Source of the DNA: Streptococcus oralis
Lineage (GTDB): Bacteria; Bacillota; Bacilli; Lactobacillales; Streptococcaceae
Direction of reading: 5' to 3'
Length of the DNA stretch: 64,000 nt
NCBI RefSeq assembly: GCF_022749195.1
Contig: NZ_CP094226.1
Coordinates: forward strand, 1,514,001-1,578,000
Every line of letters starts with the position of its first letter. Positions within the stretch are counted from its first letter, which is position 1. Below the pieces are notes generated by a model. It saw only the letters and a program-made list of their open reading frames with translations, was not told the DNA's origin and searched no databases. Below, piece after piece: positions 17,805 through 28,052 of this stretch. Made by a program: the position numbers and the translations under genes.

Positions 17805-19088
17805 TTATTTAACTGTTGCAGTGCTTGTGATCAATTCAACAGCTTTTTTGATAGTGATATCGTGTTTCAACATGTCAGCTGAAAGCAAGTTTTGTACTTG
17901 TGCAACTTCCATGTTGTAGTCTGCAGCCAATTGCTCGATTTCTTTTTGGATTTCTTCTTCTGAAGCGTCAAATCCTTCAGCTTTGGCAACTGCTTCGATA
18001 ACAAGGTTAGTCTTCGTACGTGACTCAGCTTCTGCTTCGTATTGTTTGTGAAGGTCTTCTTGAGTAGTTCCAGTGATTTGGAAGTACATGTCAGGGTTGA
18101 TACCTTGACGTTGCAAGTTTCCAAGGAATTCATTTACTGAGCGGTGAACTTCTTCGTGGATCATTTCTTCTGGAAGTTCTACGATTTCAGCGTTTTCTAC
18201 AGCTTTATCGATTGCTGCACCTTCAACGGCATCTTTGTATGCTTCTTCTTTCGCAGCAGTCAATTCTTTGCGGTATTTTTCTTTCAATTCGTCAAGAGTT
18301 TCCACTTCTTCGTCGATGTCTTTTGCAAGTTCATCATCAAGAGCTGGAACTTCTTTTGCTTTTACTTCGTGGATAGTTGTTACGAATTTAGCTTCTTTAC
18401 CTGCAAGGTCTTCTGCTTGGTAGTCTTCTGGGAATGTTACAACAACATCAACAGTTTCGCCAGCTGAGTGTCCAACCAATTGGTCTTCGAAACCAGGGAT
18501 GAATTGACCTGATCCAAGTCCAAGTGAGAAGTTTTCACCTTTTCCACCGTCAAATTCAACACCGTCGATAGAACCAACGAAGTCAATCACAACAGTGTCG
18601 CCATTTTCAGCAGCGCCTTCTTTGATAACCAATTCAGCCAAGTTGTTGCGTTCGCGTTCGATACGTTCTTCAACATCAGCGTCTGTCACTTCTTTTTCTA
18701 CATCAACTGATACTTCAAGGTTTTTGTAGTCACCCAATTTTACTTCAGGTTTTGTCACGACTTCAGCTGTGATAACCCAGTCTTGACCTTTTTCCATTGA
18801 AGTCACGTCAATTTTTGGTTGCGCAACGACTTCAAGACCAGCTTCTTTTACTGCTGCTTCATAAGCGTTTGGCAAAAGTGCGTTCATTGCATCTTGATAA
18901 AGAGCTTCTTCACCAAATTTTTGGTCGAAGATAGGGCGTGGAAGGTGACCTTTACGGAATCCAGGAACGTTAAGAGTTTTCTTTACTGAGTTAAATACAC
19001 GGTCCAATTCTGGTTTGATTTGGTCTTGAGAGATTGTGAAAGTCAAGACACCACGGTTTGTTTCTTTGTTTTCAAATGATACAGACAT
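17805..19088 (-). CDS. tig: Trigger factor (ribosome-associated chaperone, PPIase)
   Basis: A 427-residue trigger factor, which binds at the ribosome exit tunnel, holds nascent chains and catalyses prolyl isomerisation. The ribosome-binding signature is GFRKGHLP near residues 43-50. The FKBP-type domain covers about 160-248 ([34 protein letters not shown]). The carboxyl-terminal helical arms follow. The start ATG at 19088 has AAGGAG upstream and a good promoter. In streptococci it is reported to influence stress tolerance and export. Confidence 0.98.
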   Translation of the reverse strand: MSVSFENKETNRGVLTFTISQDQIKPELDRVFNSVKKTLNVPGFRKGHLPRPIFDQKFGEEALYQDAMNALLPNAYEAAVKEAGLEVVAQPKIDVTSMEKGQDWVITAEVVTKPEVKLGDYKNLEVSVDVEKEVTDADVEERIERERNNLAELVIKEGAAENGDTVVIDFVGSIDGVEFDGGKGENFSLGLGSGQFIPGFEDQLVGHSAGETVDVVVTFPEDYQAEDLAGKEAKFVTTIHEVKAKEVPALDDELAKDIDEEVETLDELKEKYRKELTAAKEEAYKDAVEGAAIDKAVENAEIVELPEEMIHEEVHRSVNEFLGNLQRQGINPDMYFQITGTTQEDLHKQYEAEAESRTKTNLVIEAVAKAEGFDASEEEIQKEIEQLAADYNMEVAQVQNLLSADMLKHDITIKKAVELITSTATVK

Positions 19089-19123
19089 TCTGTCATTTCT
19101 CCTTAAAATTTTTAATACAGTCC

Positions 19124-19153
19124 ATTATACCATATAATAGCGACTTTTTTCAA
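19124..19153 (-). promoter_or_regulatory. tig promoter
   Basis: On the minus strand -35 TTGAAA (19148-19153), 18-base spacer and -10 TATAAT (19124-19129). Confidence 0.78.
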
Positions 19154-19178
19154 GTAATGAATGCGCTTTTCAATAGTG

Positions 19179-19835
19179 CTAGAGGTACTTGCTCGCTTCC
19201 TTGATACTAAGTTCAGCCATTCGTTTCTTATTTTTCTCAATATAACGTGCTACCCATTCGGGATTGGTTTTAGAGTAGTCTCTTAGAGCCCAGCCGATGG
19301 CTTTGTTGATGAAAAATTCTGTCTGGTCCAGATTGTTGACCAGGATCTTTTCCATCAGTTGGACATTTGTTTTCTCTTTCCTTAACAACTGGTGGTCAAT
19401 AGCGACTCGTCTCAGCCAGATATTGTCTGATAGGCTCCATTTTAAAAGCACTTTTTCAAGTTCCGGATGGTTAGCCACCAAACTTCCTACTACTCGATCT
19501 AGGATATCTACCGTGTCCCACCAAGACTTGGTCACGACCAGACGCTCAAGCTCAGGCAAATCGTCCTTCGTTAGATAAGACTGCATGGCTTTCAAATAGT
19601 TAGCAGCCACATACTGGTATTCTCTAGCATCCTTTTCCCAGCAAGTGTCTACAAAATTCCAATCGATCAGCTTTGTTTTTTTCGCACTTGGAAAGTATTT
19701 TCTGTAGAGGGCATTTCTTTCAGGACCAGCAATACCTAAAAAGGGAAATTGATGACGCATATAGGCTTCCATGGGGCCTGCCTTTTTCGGATCTTTTGCT
19801 GCTTCTAGCTCCACAAGTAAATCTTCAAGACTCAT
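19179..19835 (-). CDS. AlkD-like DNA alkylation repair glycosylase
   Basis: A 218-residue HEAT-like-repeat protein of the AlkC/AlkD family, which excises N3- and N7-alkylated bases without flipping them out. Residues matching the Trp, Asp and Arg used by Bacillus AlkD appear in SWWDTVD (Trp and Asp four apart) and WLRRVAI. The region FFINKAIGWALRDYSK is also typical. Its ATG directly abuts the liaR stop codon (TAGATG), so it is probably the last gene of the liaFSR transcript. That would place alkylation repair under an envelope-stress promoter, which is an inference. Confidence 0.88.
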   Translation of the reverse strand: MSLEDLLVELEAAKDPKKAGPMEAYMRHQFPFLGIAGPERNALYRKYFPSAKKTKLIDWNFVDTCWEKDAREYQYVAANYLKAMQSYLTKDDLPELERLVVTKSWWDTVDILDRVVGSLVANHPELEKVLLKWSLSDNIWLRRVAIDHQLLRKEKTNVQLMEKILVNNLDQTEFFINKAIGWALRDYSKTNPEWVARYIEKNKKRMAELSIKEASKYL

Positions 19836-20468
19836 CTAAAAGTCCTCCTGCCCGACCAAGTGGTGCTGAAAGGCATAGACCGCAGCCTGGGTGCGATCAC
19901 TGACCTCAAGCTTGGCTAGGATGTTGGACACGTGGGTCTTGACCGTCTTGAGAGAGATGAAGAGTTCATCTGCAATGCGTTGATTTTCGTAGCCCTTAGC
20001 GATGAGTTGGAGCACGTCTCGCTCACGCGCAGTCAGCTCCTCATGAAGCTCCATATGATTACGGTGGTATTCAACCTTCTTGCTGACCTCTTGTTCAATA
20101 GCCAGCTCTCCAGCAGCCACCTTACGAACGGCATGGAGCAGTTCGTCTGCACTAGAAGTCTTGAGCATATAACCTTTGGCACCCGCATTCAAGACTGGCA
20201 TGATTTTTTCATTGTCCAAGTAAGAAGTTACAATCAAAATCTTGGCTTCAGGCCATTCTTTGAGGATGGCTAAGGTCGCGTCAATCCCATTCATCTCAGG
20301 CATGACGATATCCATGACAATGACATCTGGACGCAGTTTCAAGGCCAACTCAATACCTTGAGCCCCATTGGCAGCCTCGCCCACAACTTCCACATCGTCT
20401 TGGAGATCAAAATAGCTTTTCAAGCCCAATCGAACCATTTCATGGTCATCTACAAGTAAAATTTTCAT
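19836..20468 (-). CDS. liaR: LiaR/VraR-type response regulator
   Basis: A 210-residue NarL/LuxR-family response regulator. The receiver domain has acidic residues DDH near residue 7, phospho-acceptor Asp53 in VIVMDIVMPEMNG, and the conserved Lys in GAKGYMLKTS. The carboxyl-terminal LuxR helix-turn-helix is LTARERDVLQLIAKGYENQ through SLKTVKTHVSN. It matches pneumococcal TCS03 (RR03), which responds to cell-wall damage. liaS lies 9 bases upstream, and the AlkD-like gene follows with no gap. Confidence 0.93.
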   Translation of the reverse strand: MKILLVDDHEMVRLGLKSYFDLQDDVEVVGEAANGAQGIELALKLRPDVIVMDIVMPEMNGIDATLAILKEWPEAKILIVTSYLDNEKIMPVLNAGAKGYMLKTSSADELLHAVRKVAAGELAIEQEVSKKVEYHRNHMELHEELTARERDVLQLIAKGYENQRIADELFISLKTVKTHVSNILAKLEVSDRTQAAVYAFQHHLVGQEDF

Positions 20469-20477
20469 CTCTACTCC

Positions 20478-21476
20478 TTATAATTCCTTATCTAACAGGG
20501 GAATACGGATATCAACCGCCAGTCCTTGCTTGGGAGCTGTCAAGAGTTGAACCGTTCCTGCCATATCTTCGACCCGCTCCTTGATGTTTCGCAATCCATA
20601 ACTCAAGTCATCTAAACTCCCTAACTGGAAACCAATCCCATTGTCCACTACCTTCAGCTGCAATTCAACATCTGTCTGATAGAGATAGACATCTAGGCAA
20701 GATGCCTGGGCATGGCGGAGGGTATTGCTGATCAACTCCTGCAAAATACGGAAGATATGTTCTTCAATCTTCTTGGGCAATTTAGACACATTCTGCTTGA
20801 GACTAACCTTGAGATCACTCTTGTCCTCAAGCTCTTTTAAGAGGATTTGAATTCCCTCAATCAAACTCTTCTCTTCCAACTCAACTGGTCGCAAATGTAG
20901 GAGCAAGACCCGCAGATCTTTCTGGGCTGTTTCTAGGATGGCTGCAACGCTTTGCAACTGGGTCTGCATCTTTTCTCTATCCAGTTTCAAAGCCTGCTGG
21001 CTGACACCTGATAAAATCATATGGGCCGCAAACAACTCCTGACTAACTGTATCGTGCAGATCACGTGCTATCCGCTTCCGTTCTTTCTCGATGATTGCTT
21101 CTTCCTTGACCAGGCTTTGATTTTCAGCCTTTTGAACAGCTTCTGTCAAGAGGTTGAGCTTGCCAGACAAGGATTGGAAACTGGCATTCAAGTCTGGATC
21201 TTCAAAGGCAACCACCTCTTTTCCTGCTAGCAGTCGCTTGAGATTGACTTGCATTTTTCTGCGAGAGACTTCTTCTATCACGCGCCAAAAGAGGGCAAAA
21301 AAGAAGGTCATGGAAAGGCTAAAGACCAAGATCAAGAAGATGAGTTTCTCTGTTTTCTCGATATCTTGTAGCAAATAGGACCAGTCTAGCTCAAAAATAT
21401 CAAGTAAACTATTAGTCAAAAAAAGGATAAAGAGGAAAGAAGTCAGGCCGATTATCAGATAGGATTGCTTTTTCAT
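20478..21476 (-). CDS. liaS: LiaS/VraS-type sensor histidine kinase
   Basis: A 332-residue membrane kinase with two amino-terminal segments (about 7-27 and 45-65) and a very short extracellular loop, the intramembrane-sensing type. The HisKA_3 motif KRIARDLHDTVSQELFA contains phospho-acceptor His141. The ATPase has the N box (HIFRILQELISNTLRHA) and VVDNGIGF. It overlaps the end of liaF by 4 bases. It should phosphorylate LiaR on cell-envelope stress, with LiaF as negative regulator. Confidence 0.93.
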   Translation of the reverse strand: MKKQSYLIIGLTSFLFILFLTNSLLDIFELDWSYLLQDIEKTEKLIFLILVFSLSMTFFFALFWRVIEEVSRRKMQVNLKRLLAGKEVVAFEDPDLNASFQSLSGKLNLLTEAVQKAENQSLVKEEAIIEKERKRIARDLHDTVSQELFAAHMILSGVSQQALKLDREKMQTQLQSVAAILETAQKDLRVLLLHLRPVELEEKSLIEGIQILLKELEDKSDLKVSLKQNVSKLPKKIEEHIFRILQELISNTLRHAQASCLDVYLYQTDVELQLKVVDNGIGFQLGSLDDLSYGLRNIKERVEDMAGTVQLLTAPKQGLAVDIRIPLLDKEL

Positions 21477-22171
21477 CCTCTGACCACCTCCACATCGCCA
21501 ACCATACTGGTCAAGAAAATCTTGACGCTCTTGTTACTCTTTAGATAGTCCCTGGTTTCCTGATGATAATGTTCATTACGAAGGGCTCGCTTGGGTTGAT
21601 GGAGGAAAGTTAGATCTCCATAGAGGCAGTTGACACTGAGACTGATTTCCACATCTACGGGCACGATAATCCTAGTCGTTCCGACCATCTTTCTAAGGAT
21701 AATGACATTGTCATGATTGGTTAGGATAACTCTTTCTAGATGAATGGTGTCCTTGCCCATGAGGCGAAAGAGGTTGATATCGTCAAATTGACATGTCTGG
21801 TGACTAGAGAAATGATGGAGATTGCCAAACCAAGGATTGCGTTCATTTTTTACCGTCACCACCTCTTCAAAGACCAAGTCGGTCTCCTCTCTTTCTTGAT
21901 TCATCATTGGATAAAGAAGAAAGAGACTGTAGATAACTGCCACAAAGATAGCTAAAATCACAAAGGGATTGAGCATGACGATGAAAAAGAAAAGAATGGT
22001 CGCCACAAGGAGGAAAACGTTGTTGCCCTCTTTACCTGTATAATAGCGGATCAAAAGCAAAAAGAGGAATAGAATCAGCAAAAAACGCGAAAAATTCTCT
22101 GATACCATCAAAATCAGAGCTCCCGTCAATAAACAGGCTTCGATAAATAAAAAGATTTGAAATTTTTTCAT
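21473..22171 (-). CDS. liaF: LiaF-type inhibitor of the LiaSR system
   Basis: A 232-residue protein with about four clustered amino-terminal membrane segments (to about residue 90). A soluble carboxyl-terminal domain follows (NPWFGNLHHFSSHQTCQFDDINLFRLMG, TRIIVPVDVEISLSVNCLYGDLTF), characteristic of LiaF/YvqF. LiaF keeps LiaS inactive in the absence of envelope stress. It is the first gene of liaF-liaS-liaR-alkD; the 4-base overlap with liaS implies coupling. The start ATG at 22171 follows GGGAGAGG. Confidence 0.9.
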   Translation of the reverse strand: MKKFQIFLFIEACLLTGALILMVSENFSRFLLILFLFLLLIRYYTGKEGNNVFLLVATILFFFIVMLNPFVILAIFVAVIYSLFLLYPMMNQEREETDLVFEEVVTVKNERNPWFGNLHHFSSHQTCQFDDINLFRLMGKDTIHLERVILTNHDNVIILRKMVGTTRIIVPVDVEISLSVNCLYGDLTFLHQPKRALRNEHYHQETRDYLKSNKSVKIFLTSMVGDVEVVRG

Positions 22172-22306
22172 AGATGCATCCTCTCCCTTCTATTTTATCA
22201 CAATTCAAAAAAGTCACCTCGGTCTAAGGATGGAAAAAGGAGATAGGACAGAAATCGCTCCTACAAACTAGGTTCTTTCAGCCCACCACAGTTGACAAAA
22301 GGCTAC

Positions 22307-22335
22307 AAAAAAGGGCGGGATTCTTGTCCCGACCT
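22307..22335 (-). terminator. Terminator of the mevalonate operon
   Basis: On the minus strand TCGGGA and TCCCGC form a hairpin closely followed by CCTTTTTT, immediately downstream of the fni stop codon. The A-rich GGGCGGGATT side resembles the hairpin after cvpA. Confidence 0.75.
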
Positions 22336-22337
22336 CT

Positions 22338-24316
<1,979 letters not shown>

Positions 24317-24330
<14 letters not shown>

Positions 24331-25270
24331 CTTGACTCAAATCCTTTGTTTTTGACACAATCAAGCGATAACGTTGACCAAAGATTTCTGATAAATGCTC
24401 CAAGTCTTTCTCCTGACAGAGGACCTTGACATTGGGACCAGCATCCATGGTAAAGTAGCAGGCCTCCCCTTGCTCACGAAGCTGGCGAACAAAGTCCATG
24501 GCTTCATAGCTTGCATCCGTCAGATAAGAAAAGGCTGGTGATGCTGTTTTTGTCGTAGCGTGCATAGCAAGGGCATTTTTCTCAGTCAATTCCCCAACTT
24601 TGGTAAAGTCATTTTCTTTTAGATAAACCAGCATCTCCTGATAATCTTTTTCAGACTGACGCACCCAGTCATCAAAGGTCGTCGAGGTTTCCACACAGAG
24701 TTTCATCCCATCTCGGCTAGAAATCGGTTTTTTCTTGTCTTCTAGCACCAACATAATCATAGCTAGTTTCAAGTCTGTCGCTACAGGGTAAATTTCCCCA
24801 CTATCCTTATCCCAGGCACCTAGTGGTCCATAAAAACTGCGAGAGGAAGAACCTGAGGCAAACTTAGCCTCCTGCGCCAACTGACTCCGATTCAAACCAA
24901 GCTGAAAATAAGCATTGCAAGCCTTGACCAAGGCGGACAAACCACTAGAACTTGAGGACAGGCCCGCTGCCGTTGGCATATTGTTTTGGGTATCAATACG
25001 GACAAATCCCTCACCTTCTGGACGGTAGCGGTCAATGATTTTGCTCATTTTGGCATGCTCCGCCTCATTTTGGAGTTGACCATTGATGTAAAATGCATCA
25101 GGCGTCGCATGGGCTGGTAGAGGCGACAAGGTCGTCTCTGTGTACATGTTTTCCAAAGTCAGAGAGATGCTGCTAGTAGCAGGAACCATCTCTTTTTCTT
25201 TTTTCTTTCCCCAGTATTTGATAATGGCAATATTTGCGTAGGAACGTACTGTTACAGGCTTTCGATCCAT
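24317..25270 (-). CDS. mvaD: Diphosphomevalonate decarboxylase
   Basis: A 317-residue GHMP-superfamily enzyme that turns mevalonate diphosphate into isopentenyl diphosphate. Signatures are SYANIAIIKYWGKKK near residue 10, NNMPTAAGLSSSSSGLSALV near 97-116, and ASGSSSRSFYGPLGAWD, which contributes to the active site. It overlaps mvaK1 upstream by 19 bases and mvaK2 downstream by 14, so the pathway enzymes are tightly co-translated. Confidence 0.96.
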
Positions 25271-26130
25271 GTCTGAACAGCTCCTTTCTCTTCTAATCGT
25301 TTTGCTAGTTCTTCTGCTTGGTCCAGATTGGCTACCAAGGCTATGATACAGCCTCCTAACCCACCACCACTCATCTTGGCTCCCAGAGCACCGTCGCTCA
25401 GAGCCGTTTCAACGAGGGAATCTGCCTCAGGGCTACTGACACCAATTTCTTTTAGATGTAAATGTGCCTGACTGAATATTTGTCCTAGTTTTTCAGCATC
25501 TTTTTGTCTAATTGCCTCTTCTGCTTGCTGGGTCAATTCTCCCAAGGCATGCAAAAACGGTAGGGCATCCTTCCCCTTGTTTTGAACCACTTGGATGGCT
25601 TCACGAGTGTGACCATACACGCCCGTATCTGCAATGACCAAATAAGCAGATAGTTCCATCTTAAGCTCTGTAAATCCAACGTTTTTAATAAAGCGAATAG
25701 GTTGATCACTGAGACAGGTCTTGGCATCCAAACCACTCGGATTCATATGGGCAATCATCTCAGCTCGATTGACCAAGATCTCTAGTACATGATGAGGAAG
25801 TTCTGCCTGATAATAGTCAAAAACCGCACGAATGGCCGCTATGCTGATAGCTGCTGACGAACCCATCCCCCGTTTTTCAGGAATAGCTGAGTCAATCTGA
25901 CAACGAATGCAAGCATCCTTGATATTTAGATGCTCAAGCGAAGCGTACACTGCCATAGACAAGGTATCCTCCTCATAAAGACGCCATGGACTTTCAGCAG
26001 GGACCACCTTACAAGTCACTTCCACCTCTATGAGAGGCAGAGAAATAGCAGGATAGCCGTATACAACAGCATGCTCTCCTATTAAAATAATCTTACTATG
26101 TGCCTGACCGACACCAACTTTTTTTGTCAT
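25252..26130 (-). CDS. mvaK1: Mevalonate kinase
   Basis: A 292-residue GHMP kinase for the first phosphorylation of mevalonate. The amino terminus has GQAHSKIILIGEHAVVYGYPA, the ATP loop is PEKRGMGSSAAISIAAIRA near 88-107, and GAKMSGGGLGGCIIAL lies near the end. It is the first gene of mvaK1-mvaD-mvaK2-fni. A short hairpin sits in the 5' leader just upstream of the AAAGGA ribosome-binding site. Pneumococcal mevalonate kinase is known to be feedback-inhibited by diphosphomevalonate. Confidence 0.95.
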   Translation of the reverse strand: MTKKVGVGQAHSKIILIGEHAVVYGYPAISLPLIEVEVTCKVVPAESPWRLYEEDTLSMAVYASLEHLNIKDACIRCQIDSAIPEKRGMGSSAAISIAAIRAVFDYYQAELPHHVLEILVNRAEMIAHMNPSGLDAKTCLSDQPIRFIKNVGFTELKMELSAYLVIADTGVYGHTREAIQVVQNKGKDALPFLHALGELTQQAEEAIRQKDAEKLGQIFSQAHLHLKEIGVSSPEADSLVETALSDGALGAKMSGGGLGGCIIALVANLDQAEELAKRLEEKGAVQTWIESL

Positions 26131-26144
26131 GTTTTCCTTTAACC

Positions 26145-26161
26145 AGACGGAAAGACCGTCT
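26145..26161 (-). promoter_or_regulatory. Short hairpin in the mvaK1 leader
   Basis: AGACGG (26145-26150) and CCGTCT (26156-26161) form a 6-bp stem with a 5-base loop, ending about 7 bases before the ribosome-binding site of mvaK1. There is no T run, so it is not a terminator. It may affect mRNA stability or translation. Confidence 0.45.
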
Positions 26162-26213
26162 CATTTCATACAGTAGTATTTTCTCCTATCTATTTTATTA
26201 TATTTTCACAAAA

Positions 26214-26240
26214 AAAGCGATTGTTTCCTTCACAATCGCC
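26214..26240 (-). terminator. Terminator after the choline-binding protein gene
   Basis: On the minus strand GCGATTGT pairs with ACAATCGC around a 6-base loop and is followed by seven T residues. Confidence 0.88.
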
Positions 26241-26247
26241 TCTTTCA

Positions 26248-27252
26248 TTATTGGACCCATTCGCCATTATAGTTGACCGAATAGCCTTCTACGGTCGTAT
26301 TCACTGCCAAAGCACCGGAGCTGTAAGCATAGTACCATTTACCATTAACCTGGAACCAGCCTGTCTTCATATCGCCATTACTTGTATGTAGATAATACCA
26401 AGTCGAACCTTCCTGATACCAGCCAGTCGCCATTGCTCCTGATGAACGGAGATAGTACCACTTGTTACCAACATAAGTCCACCCTGTCTTCATATCACCA
26501 TTTTGTGTATCAAGATAATACCAAGTTGAACCTTCTTGATACCAGCTAGTCGCCATAGCTCCTGATGAACGGAGGTAGTACCATTTATTACCAAGATATT
26601 GCCAACCCCTTTGCATTGCAGCGGTTGTTGGATCTAGATAGTACCAAGTCGAATCATCGTTTATCCAGCCACGCGTTAGTTCTCCGACCTTTAAACTGTT
26701 GATACGAGATTCGAATCCGCCATTCTTTTGTAAATAATACCATTGCCCGTCGTCATATACCCAACCAGTTTTTAAGGTGTGATAACTTCGTTGGTCTTCA
26801 AAATAATAGACTCGTTTCTCTGCTGGGCTATCATATTGTTCACCATGATATTTATCGATATTTGTAGCAGTTTTCGCTTCTAAAACTTGCTTACCAACAA
26901 ACTCTTGTAGTACGCCATCTTGATTAAAGTAGTACCATCTTGACATGGGCATATATTCTAATCTGATGCCATTTGGGTAAGGACCAATTGTACTACCTTT
27001 ATCTGGCATGGGAATATACTGCCATCCAACAACCATCTCGCCTGATACATGATCAAAATAATAGGTCTTGCCATCAATCACTCTCCAGGCCGTTTCTTTG
27101 ATATCACCCTTCTTGTAGTAGGTTCTACCATTTTCTTGGACAAATTGCCAGCCTTCTGAATCAGCATCATCCGCAAAGACGGTGCTTGTCGCTAGCAAAG
27201 CAAAGAAAAAGACGGCTAGTCCAACTTGCATCATTATTTTAAATCTTTTCAT
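26248..27252 (-). CDS. Secreted choline-binding protein (CbpF/CbpC/CbpJ type)
   Basis: A 334-residue exported protein with a signal peptide (MKRFKIMMQVGLAVFFFALLA, probable cleavage after VFA near residue 27), otherwise built almost wholly from choline-binding repeats. Each repeat has GW and WYYL/YYF aromatics that hold phosphocholine on teichoic acids. Divergent repeats make up the amino half; closely similar ones (GNKWYYLRSSGAMAT-WYQEGSTWYYL) occur twice in the carboxyl half. No enzymatic domain or LPXTG is present. It occupies the cbpC/cbpJ position between ritR and mvaK1, but the sequence is closest to pneumococcal CbpF in my recollection. CbpF has been reported to modulate the autolysin LytC; that function is not assured here. 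Confidence 0.88.
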   Translation of the reverse strand: MKRFKIMMQVGLAVFFFALLATSTVFADDADSEGWQFVQENGRTYYKKGDIKETAWRVIDGKTYYFDHVSGEMVVGWQYIPMPDKGSTIGPYPNGIRLEYMPMSRWYYFNQDGVLQEFVGKQVLEAKTATNIDKYHGEQYDSPAEKRVYYFEDQRSYHTLKTGWVYDDGQWYYLQKNGGFESRINSLKVGELTRGWINDDSTWYYLDPTTAAMQRGWQYLGNKWYYLRSSGAMATSWYQEGSTWYYLDTQNGDMKTGWTYVGNKWYYLRSSGAMATGWYQEGSTWYYLHTSNGDMKTGWFQVNGKWYYAYSSGALAVNTTVEGYSVNYNGEWVQ

Positions 27253-27273
27253 TAGATCTTTCCTCCATAACTG

Positions 27274-27302
27274 ATTGTAGCAAAGACTTTATTGTATGTC
27301 AA
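27274..27302 (-). promoter_or_regulatory. Promoter of the choline-binding protein gene
   Basis: On the minus strand a consensus -35 TTGACA (27297-27302), 17-base spacer and -10 TACAAT (27274-27279). A GGAGG ribosome-binding site follows. Confidence 0.88.
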
Positions 27303-27317
27303 TATATAGAAACTTCT

Positions 27318-27352
27318 CAAAAAAAGCAGTTACAAAGCTGCAACTGCTTTTC
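27318..27352 (-). terminator. Terminator after ritR
   Basis: On the minus strand AAAGCAGTT pairs with AACTGCTTT, followed by a run of T residues. Confidence 0.85.
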
Positions 27353-28041
27353 TATTCTTGCATGGTGTAACCAACACCACGCACGGTTTTAATGTAGCTT
27401 TTTTGACCTTTTACATCAAGCTTGCTACGTAGATAACGGATATAAACATCCACGATATTGGTTTCTGTCGCACTTTCGTACTTCCAAACACTTTCCAACA
27501 ACTGCTCACGAGTCAAGACCTTCTTGCTTCCCATGAGAGTGGCCAAAAGGTCATACTCACGACGCGTCAGAGCAATCATCTCCTCGCCACGATAAACGGT
27601 ATGATGTTCTACATCCATACGTAGGTTGCGGTAAGACGTTGGAACCTTCATTTGACTACAGTGTTGGTCAATGAAGTCCCGACCTCGGAAAATCGCTGAA
27701 ATACGAGCTACTAGATTATCAATAATCACTGGCTTATAGATGTAAGAAACGGCGAAGCGCTGGATTGTCTCAATCTGGTCTTGCAATTCTTCGCGATGGT
27801 CCAAGACCATGATCACTGAGGCTGGTTTTGTCCGACTCAGCCTCTCTGCAAAATCCTGGGCCGTCATATCCCCCAGACGAGCATTCAGTAAAATCAAGTC
27901 ATAATCTGTCTGGAGAGCCATGGAGAGGGCTTTTTGCCCCTCCTCGACCAGATCAACACGGTATTGCTCTTTTTGGAGTTCCAGACTGAGAAAATGAGCG
28001 AGATTTCGTTCTTTCTCAAGTAATAAAATCCGTTTCACCAT
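27352..28041 (-). CDS. ritR: Orphan redox response regulator RitR
   Basis: A 229-residue OmpR-type regulator with a degenerate receiver. The usual phospho-acceptor aspartate is replaced by Asn53 (LILLNARLGD), and Cys128 lies in the interdomain linker (DQHCSQMK). Both are the hallmark residues of pneumococcal RitR, which represses iron uptake (piu) and responds to peroxide through Cys128 oxidation. The carboxyl-terminal winged helix is clear (LTRREYDLLATLMGS, VDVYIRYLRSKLD, VRGVGYTM). No partner kinase is encoded nearby. It follows gnd after 11 bases, so the two are one operon. Confidence 0.95.
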   Translation of the reverse strand: MVKRILLLEKERNLAHFLSLELQKEQYRVDLVEEGQKALSMALQTDYDLILLNARLGDMTAQDFAERLSRTKPASVIMVLDHREELQDQIETIQRFAVSYIYKPVIIDNLVARISAIFRGRDFIDQHCSQMKVPTSYRNLRMDVEHHTVYRGEEMIALTRREYDLLATLMGSKKVLTREQLLESVWKYESATETNIVDVYIRYLRSKLDVKGQKSYIKTVRGVGYTMQE

Positions 28042-28052
28042 GGCAGACCTAC

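Noticed and set aside
22172..22306. Possible BOX or RUP repeat in the liaF-fni gap
   Set aside because: No boxA/boxC-like or RUP-like termini were recognised. Apart from the terminator at 22307-22335 the stretch shows no element I can name.
27352..28041. ritR as a decayed response regulator because the phospho-acceptor Asp is missing
   Set aside because: Asn53 is the normal state of RitR and the rest of the protein, including Cys128 and the DNA-binding domain, is intact.
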